Assembly (NCBI RefSeq): GCF_003260205.1
Contig: NZ_QERF01000008.1
Span: 1-64,000, forward strand
DNA: 64,000 nucleotides
From: Winogradskyella tangerina
GTDB taxonomy: Bacteria; Bacteroidota; Bacteroidia; Flavobacteriales; Flavobacteriaceae
Reading direction: 5' to 3'
Below are positions 48,739 to 58,732 of the stretch, one piece after another (position 1 is the first letter of the stretch; every line of letters starts with the position of its first letter). A program made the translations under genes and the position numbers. The notes beneath the pieces were generated by a model that saw only the letters and a program-made list of their open reading frames with translations, had not been told where the DNA came from and ran no database searches.

Positions 48739-49884
48739 ATGAAGATTTTATTAGTTGGTGAATACAGCAGACTTCATAATTCTTTAAAGGAAGGATTAGA
48801 AAAACTGAATCATGAGGTCACTATCGTTGCGAGTTATGACGGTTTCAAAAAATATGATGTTGATCTACTCATAAAGAAGAACTATCAAAAAGGATTTTTG
48901 AAGAAACTGAAAAATCTCCTCTTCTCTTTGACAGGCATAGATCTTGAATCGCTCAACATAAAAAAACAAATCCGAGAGTTACAACCTCAACTTAGTGATT
49001 ACGATATCGTGCAATTTATAAATGAGACGCCTTTTGGCTGTGTGGTTGATATCGAAAAATCGATCTTTGATTTAATATCCTCATGGAATACGAATATCTT
49101 TTTACTCTCTTGCGGTACCGACTATATCAGCGTTAATTACGCTAATGATGATAAATTCAGATACTCTATATTAACGCCTTACAAAAATGGCAAGGATCAA
49201 ACCTTTTTGAGCACTTATGGTTTAAAATTTCTACAACCAGAATATGAAGAATTACATCATCATATTTATGGTAGAATAAAAGGTGTTATTGCCTCAGATA
49301 TCGATTATCATATTCCGCTGGAAGATCATCCAAAATATTTAGGATTAGTTGCAAATCCGATAAATACAGCGCTATTGGACTTCAAACTTCCTCAGATAGA
49401 AGATAAGATCGTGATCTTCCATGGGATCAATTCTCATCACTATTACAAAAAAGGAAACGATATTTTTGAAAAGGCTTTGGATATTCTGAATACAACTTAT
49501 TCCGATCGCGTAGAAATTATTACGGTAAGAAGCTTACCATATGCTGAATATATTAATGCTTACGACAATGCACATATTCTATTGGATCAGGTTTATGCGT
49601 ACGATCAAGGGTTTAATGCCTTAGAAGCAATGGCCAAGGGCAAGGTTGTATTTACTGGCGCTGAAAAAGAATGGCTTGAGTATTACAATTTAAAAGCGGA
49701 TACCGTTGCTATAAATGCGCTACCTGATGCGCAAAAAATTGCTGATAAACTTATTTGGTTGATTAATAATCCTGAAAAAATCATAGATATATCTCGAAAT
49801 GCAAGACAGTTTATTGAGCAGCATCATGATTATATTTCTTCTGCCAAAGGTTATTTAAAGGCTTGGCAAACAAATGAAAATTAA
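48739..49884 (+). CDS. Glycosyltransferase, GT-B type
   Basis: 381 residues. The start MKILLVGEYSRLHNSLKEGL and the C-terminal donor site (ILLDQVYAYDQGFNALEAMAKGKVVFTGAEKEWLEYY, about 275-312) show a GT-B enzyme related to family GT4, though strongly diverged. No signal or membrane segment. Divergent from the GT4 gene. It ends in a TTAA that is also the stop of the convergent flippase gene (49881-49884). Confidence 0.75.
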   Translation: MKILLVGEYSRLHNSLKEGLEKLNHEVTIVASYDGFKKYDVDLLIKKNYQKGFLKKLKNLLFSLTGIDLESLNIKKQIRELQPQLSDYDIVQFINETPFGCVVDIEKSIFDLISSWNTNIFLLSCGTDYISVNYANDDKFRYSILTPYKNGKDQTFLSTYGLKFLQPEYEELHHHIYGRIKGVIASDIDYHIPLEDHPKYLGLVANPINTALLDFKLPQIEDKIVIFHGINSHHYYKKGNDIFEKALDILNTTYSDRVEIITVRSLPYAEYINAYDNAHILLDQVYAYDQGFNALEAMAKGKVVFTGAEKEWLEYYNLKADTVAINALPDAQKIADKLIWLINNPEKIIDISRNARQFIEQHHDYISSAKGYLKAWQTNEN

Positions 49885-51170
49885 GACTGTTCAGTTGTTC
49901 TGTTTCGGTAGTACATCCATAATACAAATACAACGATCACAAAATAGATAAGATAACGTACTAAATGGGCTATAACGACGCCTTCTGTTTCATATTCTTT
50001 AATAAAAATTAAGGTGAGCGCATAGAAAAGTACCAACGAAATAATCTCTGTAATGATAAAACTCTTCACCAGACGCTTGGCTAAAAACTGATGGGCCAAG
50101 ACTAAGGCACAAAGCCTAACAAAATCACCTAACAATTGCCATTTAAATAATGGCTCCATTCCCTTAAAATCGGGATAAATAATGTCAATTATCAAGTTAC
50201 GTAAAAAGTAAACTAGGATCATTCCGAGGCCAAACACTGGAAGAATAGTTTTATAGATATTCGCCACTTCATTTTTGAAGGCTGATTTGGTATGAATATT
50301 TGCAAATTTCGGGATGACATACAAGGTGAATAATCCAGTAGCAAATACCATATAATTTTTTGAAATAAAGGTCATTGCCGTCCAGTAACCCGCTTCATTA
50401 ATATTGATCTCGTTGGCCACCTTAGTTCTGATATTTATTTCTATATAGTTGAGTAGAAATGCCGAAACGAAAGACATCAATGTAAATGCTAAAAGCTTGT
50501 TCTTGTAGCTAAGACTAAGGTTAATGTCTTTCAGTTTTATATAAGATTTCAGAGTTTTGCCAAATACAAAACCAAGGACGATTAACTGAATAATTGGCGC
50601 AAATGCAATGGCAATAATTACACCATCTAAATTTGATGTATATAACCCGAGTAATAATGCCAAAGTCGCTAAAAGATAACTAATAAGCTCAATTTTAGCA
50701 TAACGCTTATAATCTGAAAGACCATTTACAATACCACCAATGGCTCTATTTATGGCAATAAAAGGGACGATTACAGCTAGTACTTTGAAGACGTAAACAA
50801 AGTCTTCAGATTTGAACAAAAAATCAGAGAAATAAGTCGCCCCAAAGAACAAGATCAACGCTGAAACTATCGAACCGGAAATCAAAAACACGGTTGCTGT
50901 TGAAAACAACTTCGCAAGTTCAGGTTTATTTTCTTTATACTCAGCAACATATTTTACAACTCCGCTAAAAATTCCGAGGGTTGAAGTACTGGTTAGCATT
51001 ACCATCGCATTACGCACCTGCCCAATACTTGCTATCCCTGCTTCGCCTACTGTAATGGCTAAAAGGCGTTGCACGAAAACTGAGACTACTAGCCTAATTG
51101 TGATGACTACGGCATTTAGCGAGGTAATCTTCAGGATAATATTTTCTCTAAGAAATTTAGGTATTTTCAC
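49881..51170 (-). CDS. Wzx-type polysaccharide flippase (copy 1)
   Basis: 429 residues, about 12 membrane segments, GTG start. MOP-superfamily protein similar to O-antigen/enterobacterial common antigen flippases: VGEAGIASIGQVRNAMVMLTS, TLGIFSGVVKYVAEYKEN, YWTAMTFISKNYMVFATGLFTLYVIPKF and WQLLGDFVRLCALVLAHQFLAK. These move lipid-linked oligosaccharide across the inner membrane. The neighbouring gene at 51181 is a paralogue of the same type, an unusual doubling. Ten bases separate them. Confidence 0.88.
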   Translation of the reverse strand: MKIPKFLRENIILKITSLNAVVITIRLVVSVFVQRLLAITVGEAGIASIGQVRNAMVMLTSTSTLGIFSGVVKYVAEYKENKPELAKLFSTATVFLISGSIVSALILFFGATYFSDFLFKSEDFVYVFKVLAVIVPFIAINRAIGGIVNGLSDYKRYAKIELISYLLATLALLLGLYTSNLDGVIIAIAFAPIIQLIVLGFVFGKTLKSYIKLKDINLSLSYKNKLLAFTLMSFVSAFLLNYIEINIRTKVANEININEAGYWTAMTFISKNYMVFATGLFTLYVIPKFANIHTKSAFKNEVANIYKTILPVFGLGMILVYFLRNLIIDIIYPDFKGMEPLFKWQLLGDFVRLCALVLAHQFLAKRLVKSFIITEIISLVLFYALTLIFIKEYETEGVVIAHLVRYLIYFVIVVFVLWMYYRNRTTEQS

Positions 51171-51180
51171 GTTTTGCTAA

Positions 51181-52488
51181 TTAGTATTCATCGAGTCCTT
51201 CATCACTTAATACACCAAATAATGAACTTCCAAATATCAGCAAAACTATTCCGAAGTGCATAAAATAACTAAGACAGTGTCCCATAACAGCACCCTTCAC
51301 ACCGAAGACATCGATGAGATAAATACTAGAGAAATACATTATTACAAATAAGAATATTTCTATAATAATGAAGTGTGTAAACATCTTCTTGGCTAAAAAT
51401 TTATAAGCGATCACCATAGACATCACCCGCATGAAATCGCCCAATATTTGATATCCAAATAAATCTTCGATTGGTCTAAATTCTTCAGTAAATAAAACGG
51501 TTACTAATAGTCCTCTACAGAGATAGATTATTCCCAATATTACGGCGAAAATTGGCAGAACAGTTTTGTAAAAACTAAAGACTTCTTTTCTAAATTCTGA
51601 TTGTGATTTTAGTTCGGCAAACCGCGGCAAAATATAGAGTGCCATCAACGAATTGATAAACATTAAATAATAATCAGAGACTCTTGTAACTGCGGTCCAG
51701 TATCCCGCTTCTTTAATACCAATTTCTGAAATAATATAGTTTCTAATAATGATGTAAACGATTGGTAAGGCTATTGAAGTTACCAATGCCATAATCATAT
51801 ATGGACTTAGGTTTCTCAGTACACCTAAATTGATATTTGTTATTCTGATGTACGACATTAAGTTTTTCCGAAAGGCAATACCAACAATAGTAATCAAAAG
51901 ATTTAGCGCTGGTGTTATGACAACTGCAACCAATGCACCATCAATATTCTCTTGCTTAATTAAAAGTAAGGTAACCAATAAGCCCAGAATTTGCCCAGTA
52001 ATATTAATCACCAGGAGAATGCGATACTTGGAAAAACCATTCATTATCGAAAACACAAACATATTCAGCGCGTAGAATGGTAGTATGATGGCCATGGTTT
52101 CAATAACATAGGTATAGTTATTGTTTAGGAATATGAGTTCATTAATAAATTCCGCATTATAGTAGCACAAAAAGGCCAAAAGTATTGACGAGAAAAAGCC
52201 TAAATAGAATACTGTAGACAAGGTATTGGTGAGTGCAGCAAGATCATTTTTACATTTACCAATGAGTTTTACCATACCATTGTAGAGTCCGGCTATGGCT
52301 GTAGATTGAATGGTACTAAGAAAATTTCTTAAGTTACCGATCAATGCCATTCCTTCCGGGCCAATAAATACAGCTATAAATTTGGAAATTAGAATACCAG
52401 CAAGAATCTTAACACTGATATTTGCAGTGTTTAAGTTTGCGGCTTTCACCAAAACTTCGGTATTTATATAGTGGAAAAACTTTTTCAA
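51181..52488 (-). CDS. Wzx-type polysaccharide flippase (copy 2)
   Basis: 435 residues, about 12 membrane segments. Matching segments with copy 1 include GPEGMALIGNLRNFLSTIQS, AGLYNGMVKLIGKCKND, AGYWTAVTRVSDYYLMFINSLMALYILPRF and YQILGDFMRVMSMVIAYKFLAKK, the layout of WzxE-like flippases. TTG start directly at the aminotransferase stop. Two paralogues may serve two substrates, or have different donors from the two GT-C modules downstream; this is inference. Confidence 0.88.
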   Translation of the reverse strand: MKKFFHYINTEVLVKAANLNTANISVKILAGILISKFIAVFIGPEGMALIGNLRNFLSTIQSTAIAGLYNGMVKLIGKCKNDLAALTNTLSTVFYLGFFSSILLAFLCYYNAEFINELIFLNNNYTYVIETMAIILPFYALNMFVFSIMNGFSKYRILLVINITGQILGLLVTLLLIKQENIDGALVAVVITPALNLLITIVGIAFRKNLMSYIRITNINLGVLRNLSPYMIMALVTSIALPIVYIIIRNYIISEIGIKEAGYWTAVTRVSDYYLMFINSLMALYILPRFAELKSQSEFRKEVFSFYKTVLPIFAVILGIIYLCRGLLVTVLFTEEFRPIEDLFGYQILGDFMRVMSMVIAYKFLAKKMFTHFIIIEIFLFVIMYFSSIYLIDVFGVKGAVMGHCLSYFMHFGIVLLIFGSSLFGVLSDEGLDEY

Positions 52489-53592
52489 TTAATAGTTGTT
52501 TAAAACTTCAATTACATAATTTACCTCGTGATCTGTTAAAACAGGACTCATAGGTAAACTTATGACTCTACGATGAATTTGCTCCGTTACTGGCAATTTT
52601 AATTCTGAAAATCTACTGAGTGCTTTCTGCCTGTGTGGAGGAATCGGGTAATGAATTAACCAACCAACATGATTTTTATCGAGGTAATCCATAAAATGAT
52701 TCCTATCCTCTACCTCAACAACAAAAGCATAAAATACATGATCTTTAGTTCCTGAGTAAACAGGAAGATTAATCTTAGAATTCTTAATTCCTTGAAGATA
52801 TTGTTTTGCGATGTGCTGTCGCTGTTCGTTGTCTGAATCTAGCGTTTTTAATTTGATGCGTAAAAACGCGGATTGCATGTCATCTAAACGACTGTTGTAG
52901 CCAATGATGTCATTCTTATATTTCTCTTCACTTCCGTAATTTCTTAACAATGAAAGCACATTGTATAATTCTGGATCGCTTGTTGTAATGGCACCACCAT
53001 CCCCTAACGCACCTAAGTTTTTGCTCGGATAAAAGCTAAAAGCCGCAGCATCACCCAAATTACCTGCTTTCAATTTTTGGGTATTACTAATTGCACCATG
53101 GGCTTGTGCAGCATCTTCAATTAGAAGCAGATCATGTGTCTTAGCTAAGTCTTTCAGACCTTCAACATCAGCTAATTGACCATAAAGATGAACCATCACA
53201 ATAGCTTTTACATCTTCAATAATCGCTTCTTCAACTAATTCTGAAGAAAGACAATAAGACCTCGGATCTGGTTCAACAAAAATAGGTTCTAAATCAGCAT
53301 GAAACACAGACAAAATAGTAGCTATAAATGTGTTCGCCGGAACAATAACCTTGTCCCCTTTTTTGAGACGACCCAGTCGGATATAACCCTTCAGAATAAG
53401 GGTTAGAGCATCTAATCCATTGGCAGTTCCTACAGCAAATTTAGTTCCACAATAATCGGCAAACTCATTTTCAAAATTTGAAACATTCCTCCCTAAAATA
53501 AAATGAGAAGTGTCCAAAGAATTTTTGAAGGATGCCTCAAAATCTGCCCTGAATCTATCGTTGATTTTATGAAGATCTAAAAACTTTATCAT
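52489..53592 (-). CDS. DegT/DnrJ/EryC1 sugar aminotransferase (FdtB-like)
   Basis: 367 residues. PLP lysine K191 in FSFYPSKNLGALGDGG, cofactor motifs GTANGLDALTLIL and IEDAAQAHGA, and the C-terminal HYPIPPHRQKAL. The start IKFLDLHKINDRFRADFEASFKNSLDTSHFI is close to FdtB-type enzymes that aminate dTDP-3-keto-6-deoxyhexose. With the FdtA-type cupin at 47195 this points to a 3-amino-3,6-dideoxyhexose. The rmlA/rmlB genes needed upstream of them are not in the window. Overlaps the acyltransferase stop by ATGA. Confidence 0.88.
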   Translation of the reverse strand: MIKFLDLHKINDRFRADFEASFKNSLDTSHFILGRNVSNFENEFADYCGTKFAVGTANGLDALTLILKGYIRLGRLKKGDKVIVPANTFIATILSVFHADLEPIFVEPDPRSYCLSSELVEEAIIEDVKAIVMVHLYGQLADVEGLKDLAKTHDLLLIEDAAQAHGAISNTQKLKAGNLGDAAAFSFYPSKNLGALGDGGAITTSDPELYNVLSLLRNYGSEEKYKNDIIGYNSRLDDMQSAFLRIKLKTLDSDNEQRQHIAKQYLQGIKNSKINLPVYSGTKDHVFYAFVVEVEDRNHFMDYLDKNHVGWLIHYPIPPHRQKALSRFSELKLPVTEQIHRRVISLPMSPVLTDHEVNYVIEVLNNY

Positions 53593-54566
53593 ACAAAGAT
53601 GTCTTCTAACAAGCCGTGTTTATTAGTATCAATAGTGTAAAAACCTTGTGTAACGGAATGGGCGCCAAATCCTTCCTTCCAATACATCAAACCTTCATTA
53701 ATAAGCTGACCTTGCTCGAGGTGCGAAATTCCAAAATTGAAATACGATTTATCAGCAAATACATTTTGAAGTAAAAAACGATGTAAAAAATCTAACGATC
53801 CTAAAGTATTTTTATCCTTATTTCCTGAAATATACTGACTATGAGCAACATTTTTAGTGTCGAAAATAGTCGTTCCTGCAACAATCTTACCTTCATGAAG
53901 CACATTAAATTGCCTTATCTGTTGAGGAAATCTGGATTTCAATAGCTGAATTTCATCAAGTGAGTGCACAGGTTTCACGTCGTGTTTATTATCTAGATTT
54001 GGAATAAGTATTTCATTCCAAAATGCCGAAAAATCGTCAGTTTCTTCAACAATAAGGTCATGCTTTTCGGCACGTTTAATACCGTTCTTCCTGCTTCTGG
54101 AATAATTCAAACTAGTTGGTTTTACAACCGAATGCATATCCATTCGGTACAATTGAGCGCTTACTTTAAAGTATAGATACGAAAATGGATTGTTGATTGG
54201 ACTATCTAAATAAATAAATGGTAACTCCTTAATGTGAAGCTTTTCAATTTTGCTTTGATTTAGAAATTGAAGGATTGCTTTAAAAATGACAATCACCTCT
54301 TCAGATTTTAACCGAAAATTACAAATTATTCCACCATAGGTCAATCCCTGATGCGAATGGAGTTCATTTCCAACCTTATTGGCCGGTAATAGAGCAATTA
54401 ACTTATCGTCCATGTAGATCATCAAGGAGAAATCTGAAAATCTATCACTATGATAATCCATAAAACCCCTTTGGAATAGAAAGGTTTGCTGATTACTATC
54501 TAAGACAAAACTGTCCCAAAGGTGCTTATCGGATGGTTGATATTGTAAAACTTTGACGTTTCGCAT
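53589..54566 (-). CDS. FemAB-like/GNAT acyltransferase
   Basis: 325 residues, no membrane segment. The pattern LNYSRSRKNGIKRAEKHDLIVEE and the later FNVLHEGKIVAGTTIFDTKNVAHSQYISG (about 235-263) belong to the FemAB-like GNAT family (Acetyltransf_6). Its stop overlaps the aminotransferase start, so it may N-acylate the amino sugar made by that enzyme; FemAB relatives can also transfer amino acids. This pairing is inferred. Confidence 0.75.
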   Translation of the reverse strand: MRNVKVLQYQPSDKHLWDSFVLDSNQQTFLFQRGFMDYHSDRFSDFSLMIYMDDKLIALLPANKVGNELHSHQGLTYGGIICNFRLKSEEVIVIFKAILQFLNQSKIEKLHIKELPFIYLDSPINNPFSYLYFKVSAQLYRMDMHSVVKPTSLNYSRSRKNGIKRAEKHDLIVEETDDFSAFWNEILIPNLDNKHDVKPVHSLDEIQLLKSRFPQQIRQFNVLHEGKIVAGTTIFDTKNVAHSQYISGNKDKNTLGSLDFLHRFLLQNVFADKSYFNFGISHLEQGQLINEGLMYWKEGFGAHSVTQGFYTIDTNKHGLLEDIFV

Positions 54567-54615
54567 CAGTCAAAAATAGCTTTAATTCTTTATTTGGCTA
54601 ATTTGTGAGTTTAAA

Positions 54616-55560
54616 TCAATCTTCATCGCTTTTAATGTTGGTGTCTTTTACAATAAACAAAGGGCGCTCTCGAGTATTGTTATTGATTCGATTTATGTAC
54701 TCACCTATCACTCCGATAGACAATAATTGAATACCGCCGATAAAAGCTGAACTAATGATCAAAGACGTCCATCCGGTTATGCTGTGTTTCAATACGAAAT
54801 GTGAAAAAATGGCATAAATGATCACCAAAAACGAAAATATTGATATAATAAAACCTAATCGACTCACCATAATTAATGGCTTATCCGAGAATCCTGTGAT
54901 GCCATCTAGAGCCAACTTTGTTAGTTTACTATAAGAATATTTAATCTCACCATGTTTTCGCGGTTCTCTGTCAAAAAGAACTTCGGCATGATTAAATCCT
55001 AACCAAGCAATTTGGCCTCTTAAGAATTTACTACGCTCAGTCATCTTATTAAGTGATTTCACCACCTTTTGTGAAATAAGTCGAAAATCTCCAGTATCTA
55101 GAGGGATTTCAAAAGGAATCATTCGCTTAAATAGTCTATAAAATACTTTGGCCGTAAACTTTTTAACCCATGTTTCACCTTCCCTTTTTTGACGCTTCGC
55201 ATAGACAACATCGAATCCTTCTTTATATTTTGAATACAACTTTTCAATGAGTTCGGGTGGGTCTTGTAAATCACCATCCATCAATACCGTAGTTTCGGAA
55301 TGACAGTACTCGAGGCCAGCCGAAAGGGCTATTTGATGTCCAAAATTTCTACTGAAATTGATATAATAGACGTGCTTATCTTTTTCTGAAAGACCTAACA
55401 TAATCTCTAAGGAATTATCGGAACTTCCGTCATTGACAAAAATTATGTCGTAATTATCGGTAAAATTAGATAGACTCTTGGTGAGGCGTTCATATAATTC
55501 GAGTAAGCTGTCTTGCTCGTTATATATTGGAATCACAACTGAAATATCACTCTTTTTCAT
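54616..55560 (-). CDS. Polyprenyl-phosphate sugar synthase, GtrB/DPM1-like GT2
   Basis: 314 residues. GT2 domain start SDISVVIPIYNEQDSLLELYERL, VNDGSSDNSLEIM, the metal motif VLMDGDLQDPPELI (about 92-105) and RKHGEIKYSYSKL, all typical of GtrB/ArnC enzymes. Two C-terminal membrane segments (about 232-258 and 268-292). It loads a sugar onto undecaprenyl phosphate for use on the periplasmic side. It follows the polytopic protein at 55581 by 20 bases, forming a module. Confidence 0.9.
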   Translation of the reverse strand: MKKSDISVVIPIYNEQDSLLELYERLTKSLSNFTDNYDIIFVNDGSSDNSLEIMLGLSEKDKHVYYINFSRNFGHQIALSAGLEYCHSETTVLMDGDLQDPPELIEKLYSKYKEGFDVVYAKRQKREGETWVKKFTAKVFYRLFKRMIPFEIPLDTGDFRLISQKVVKSLNKMTERSKFLRGQIAWLGFNHAEVLFDREPRKHGEIKYSYSKLTKLALDGITGFSDKPLIMVSRLGFIISIFSFLVIIYAIFSHFVLKHSITGWTSLIISSAFIGGIQLLSIGVIGEYINRINNNTRERPLFIVKDTNIKSDED

Positions 55561-55580
55561 CTGAATCTGTCTTTAGTGGA

Positions 55581-57305
55581 TTACTGGTTCAAATTAGATT
55601 TATAAATATTGAAATACGCATTACTCCAAACAACCTCATAATTATTTCGCTTTAAAAATGAGTTCATTGTGGCATTTCGTTCATTGCTATGAAAGTTTGT
55701 ATTCTCTTTAGTCTCCGACATATAATCTTCTATCGGTTCTGAAAATTCATAGATCGTTTCAATCTTCTGCTGAACTACCACAGGCAACTCGTCTATCTCT
55801 TGTTCCGCTTTTAAAAGCTTTTTCTCGAAGGAATTGTAATCATAAATCCACACCCAAGAGTTATACATATATGGTTTGGTCTCAGTTAAGAAATGAACCA
55901 TAGGAATCTTGTCGTATGCCAGCAAATACTCATTTGGTTTAACAAATCTATTCAAATTAAGTAATAGTTCGTTCATTATTTGGGCCCGTCTTTCTGTGGT
56001 ATAAACACCTCTAGCTTTCACATTATTGATCGCAAATGTCTTTTCGAAACGACTTCCAGGATCAAAATATGACTGTTGTGGGATTTTATAGGCTTTCAAA
56101 ATTAAAAAGGCGAAAGCAAGACAATATAAATACTTGTGAATATAAATTGATTTATCACCGCCTTTAATAGAAAAATCCTTAGGCATCAAATAAAAAAACA
56201 ATGGCAAACCAATCCAAATAGCCATATAACCACTGTTTTTAAGTCCGCCTGCTGAACCTAGCCACAAGGTTGAGAGAATTAAAAGCGACATGAAACTTAT
56301 CACCCTAATCTCATTAGGTATACTCTTCTTAAACATTAAAACAGCACTTCCGAATAGACACAAACTGTAAACCGGATAAATATTTCCGGTGTTGAACCAA
56401 AAAATAAATACACCTATAGCAACTATCGATGTCATTGCCAAGAGTATCTTTCTTGGAAGTGGAATGTAATTCAGAATGTAAAGAATGAAAGCCAATACGA
56501 TCAGGTCATTAAATGCTTGAACAATAGACAGAAAATTATGTAATGGAGCTTTAAAAATCTCTTTGAAGTTATGCGAACTGTTCTCAGTATTTCCTAGATC
56601 TACAATGGTTAAAAGCGCATTTTTCATAATCTCAACCTGACCTAAGCCGAGCAATATCAAGTAAATACTGAGATAGCCTAAGATCGATCCTGAAACGAAC
56701 AATAGAGCGGGTTGTATTGATTTTGAAACCTTTTTATCAGCAATAAAGAATGCAAAAGGAATTGCAAAAATGAGAATATGCAATACCGCGTTGGGTATTC
56801 TCACAAAAACCGTAAAACTCAATACGAAACCAGCAATAATAAACAAGCGTCGATTATCTGAACGAAGTGCCTTATTCAAAATAAAAACAACAATTACTGC
56901 CATTAAAGCTGTGAGCTGATTGTGATAAAAAGTTAAAAATCCATAGTCGTTAACGAACAACACCATGGTAAGTGCTAAAAGCAAAAAATCTTTGTTGAGA
57001 TATTTTTTTAGAAGTTGATACGACAGATAAAATGCTGAAGTATTTACAATAATAGCTAAAATTCTAAACCACAGAATTCCACCATCCTCGAATAATTTGT
57101 ACCACAATCCACCTACAATTCCTGCGAACCAATACAGAAAGTTATACTCTACAGATTCAGGATTAGAAAAAATTTGCTGATAAAATGTAAGCACCCAGCC
57201 ATCATCACAAACATCAAATCCCTGAAAGGCCATTAATAGTTGAATTAAAACTACTATGATCAGTGTAATGCCGAGCTTTGAAGATTTTAAAATGCTAATA
57301 TTCAT
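55581..57305 (-). CDS. Polytopic GT-C-like membrane protein
   Basis: 574 residues, about 12 membrane segments. After TM1 the loop GFDVCDDGWVLTFYQ carries the DD pair typical of the first periplasmic loop of GT-C glycosyltransferases. The last 110 residues form a soluble periplasmic domain (VKPNEYLLAYDKIPMVHFL). Paired with the GtrB-like gene downstream, it likely uses polyprenyl-phosphate sugar to modify a glycan. The family is not recognised by name. Confidence 0.65.
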   Translation of the reverse strand: MNISILKSSKLGITLIIVVLIQLLMAFQGFDVCDDGWVLTFYQQIFSNPESVEYNFLYWFAGIVGGLWYKLFEDGGILWFRILAIIVNTSAFYLSYQLLKKYLNKDFLLLALTMVLFVNDYGFLTFYHNQLTALMAVIVVFILNKALRSDNRRLFIIAGFVLSFTVFVRIPNAVLHILIFAIPFAFFIADKKVSKSIQPALLFVSGSILGYLSIYLILLGLGQVEIMKNALLTIVDLGNTENSSHNFKEIFKAPLHNFLSIVQAFNDLIVLAFILYILNYIPLPRKILLAMTSIVAIGVFIFWFNTGNIYPVYSLCLFGSAVLMFKKSIPNEIRVISFMSLLILSTLWLGSAGGLKNSGYMAIWIGLPLFFYLMPKDFSIKGGDKSIYIHKYLYCLAFAFLILKAYKIPQQSYFDPGSRFEKTFAINNVKARGVYTTERRAQIMNELLLNLNRFVKPNEYLLAYDKIPMVHFLTETKPYMYNSWVWIYDYNSFEKKLLKAEQEIDELPVVVQQKIETIYEFSEPIEDYMSETKENTNFHSNERNATMNSFLKRNNYEVVWSNAYFNIYKSNLNQ

Positions 57306-57421
57306 AGAGGGGTCAAGATAAGTAAATGAGAATTATTCCTTAGGTTATCTTTAAAGAATATCGTCTTCAGAAAATGATTGATTAGTTTTTCTATTTTTAC
57401 AATAATCATTCAATAGAACAT

Positions 57422-58732
57422 ATGCTCAAATTTAAACTCAAAAATCTCTCAATTAGTTCTTATGTTCTGTTGTCGTCGTATCTCATTGTATTCCTTTTTT
57501 GCATACTTACTGATCCCATCTACTCACCCGACACCTACAGTTACCTGAGGGCAATGCCTTACCGACAGATGGGTTATGTTATGTTCCTGAAGGCGTTTAC
57601 AACACTGTTTGGAACGTATTTTGATGTTGCAGCGGTTGCCTTTCATGCGGCCTTTAGCTTAATTTCTGTGCACTACTTTTTCTCGAAGATCTCAAAGTTA
57701 TTTCAGCTGAAGATTTATTTAAAAATTCCTGTAATTATACTTTTATTATTCCCCTTTTTCCCACCATTAAGCATTGCAAATAATGTGGTTTCCGAAGGTC
57801 TAGGGTTTGGTCTCTATTTAATTTTTATAGCCACAGGGCTAGATATTATTCTGAATAATAATACCAAAAACTTCAAATACTATCTTATTGCTTATCTCGC
57901 ATTAATTTCTGTGAGAAGTCAGTTTATCTTCACTACCTTAATTTTTGCAGGGACCTATTTCTTAATTCACAGAAAACAAATTCTACAGAAAAAGCACATC
58001 CTCAGAATCGCTTTCTTTTGTGGCGTAATGGTAATTGCTAGTTTAACAGAACGCAGTTATCATAAATTGAAAGATGGCTTTTTCAAACCTACGCCCTTAG
58101 GATTTACTAGTGCTGCCACGGCACCAATTTATCTTTCAGAGCGTGAGGATTACAAGCTGTTTGAAAACGAAGATTACAAAAATATCTTCAGATGGAGTTA
58201 TGATAGTTTAGTGATAAAAGATCTTCTGATAAAACCTGAATATACCACCAAAGAAGCCTATAAGTTTTTTCACGATAATCTACCAAAGATCTGTAACCAA
58301 ACCGTTAGAGAAGTTGGAAAAGCGTATTATTCTGAAAAGTCTTTTCCTGAAGATTGGACTGAAAACCAACGAAATTCTAGTATATTCTTTGAGACCGAAG
58401 CTGCTTGTAAGGCTTACACAAAAACACTCATTCTTAACAACTTCAAACCCTGGGCAAAGCTATATTATGCTAATATTTCTTACGGATTCAAAAGTCAATT
58501 ATTGCTTTGGTTTGTGGTAGTAATGTTTTTCTTTAGCCTTATAAAAAGCTTGCAAAGCTATCAAAGGCGCTATATCGTTGTTTTTGTATTATCGTCGCTA
58601 ATTTTATCTAATGCAATGTTCATCGCTTTTGCAGTGCATTCGATTCAACGGTATCTTTTCTATAATTACAGTTTGATATTTTTATTGTTTCTTAGCACTT
58701 ACAACCTTGTTATCCGTGGCCAAAAATCCTGA
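57422..58732 (+). CDS. Polytopic GT-C-like membrane protein
   Basis: 436 residues, about 10 membrane segments. The first loop DPIYSPDTYSYLRAMPYRQMGY has the Asp/Tyr pattern seen in GT-C enzymes. A soluble part lies at about 225-345 (SEREDYKLFENEDYKNIF), then three more segments. Divergent from the other GT-C-like gene across 116 bases. Its 3' end overlaps the following GT2 by 17 bases, so the two are probably coupled. Substrate unknown. Confidence 0.65.
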   Translation: MLKFKLKNLSISSYVLLSSYLIVFLFCILTDPIYSPDTYSYLRAMPYRQMGYVMFLKAFTTLFGTYFDVAAVAFHAAFSLISVHYFFSKISKLFQLKIYLKIPVIILLLFPFFPPLSIANNVVSEGLGFGLYLIFIATGLDIILNNNTKNFKYYLIAYLALISVRSQFIFTTLIFAGTYFLIHRKQILQKKHILRIAFFCGVMVIASLTERSYHKLKDGFFKPTPLGFTSAATAPIYLSEREDYKLFENEDYKNIFRWSYDSLVIKDLLIKPEYTTKEAYKFFHDNLPKICNQTVREVGKAYYSEKSFPEDWTENQRNSSIFFETEAACKAYTKTLILNNFKPWAKLYYANISYGFKSQLLLWFVVVMFFFSLIKSLQSYQRRYIVVFVLSSLILSNAMFIAFAVHSIQRYLFYNYSLIFLLFLSTYNLVIRGQKS

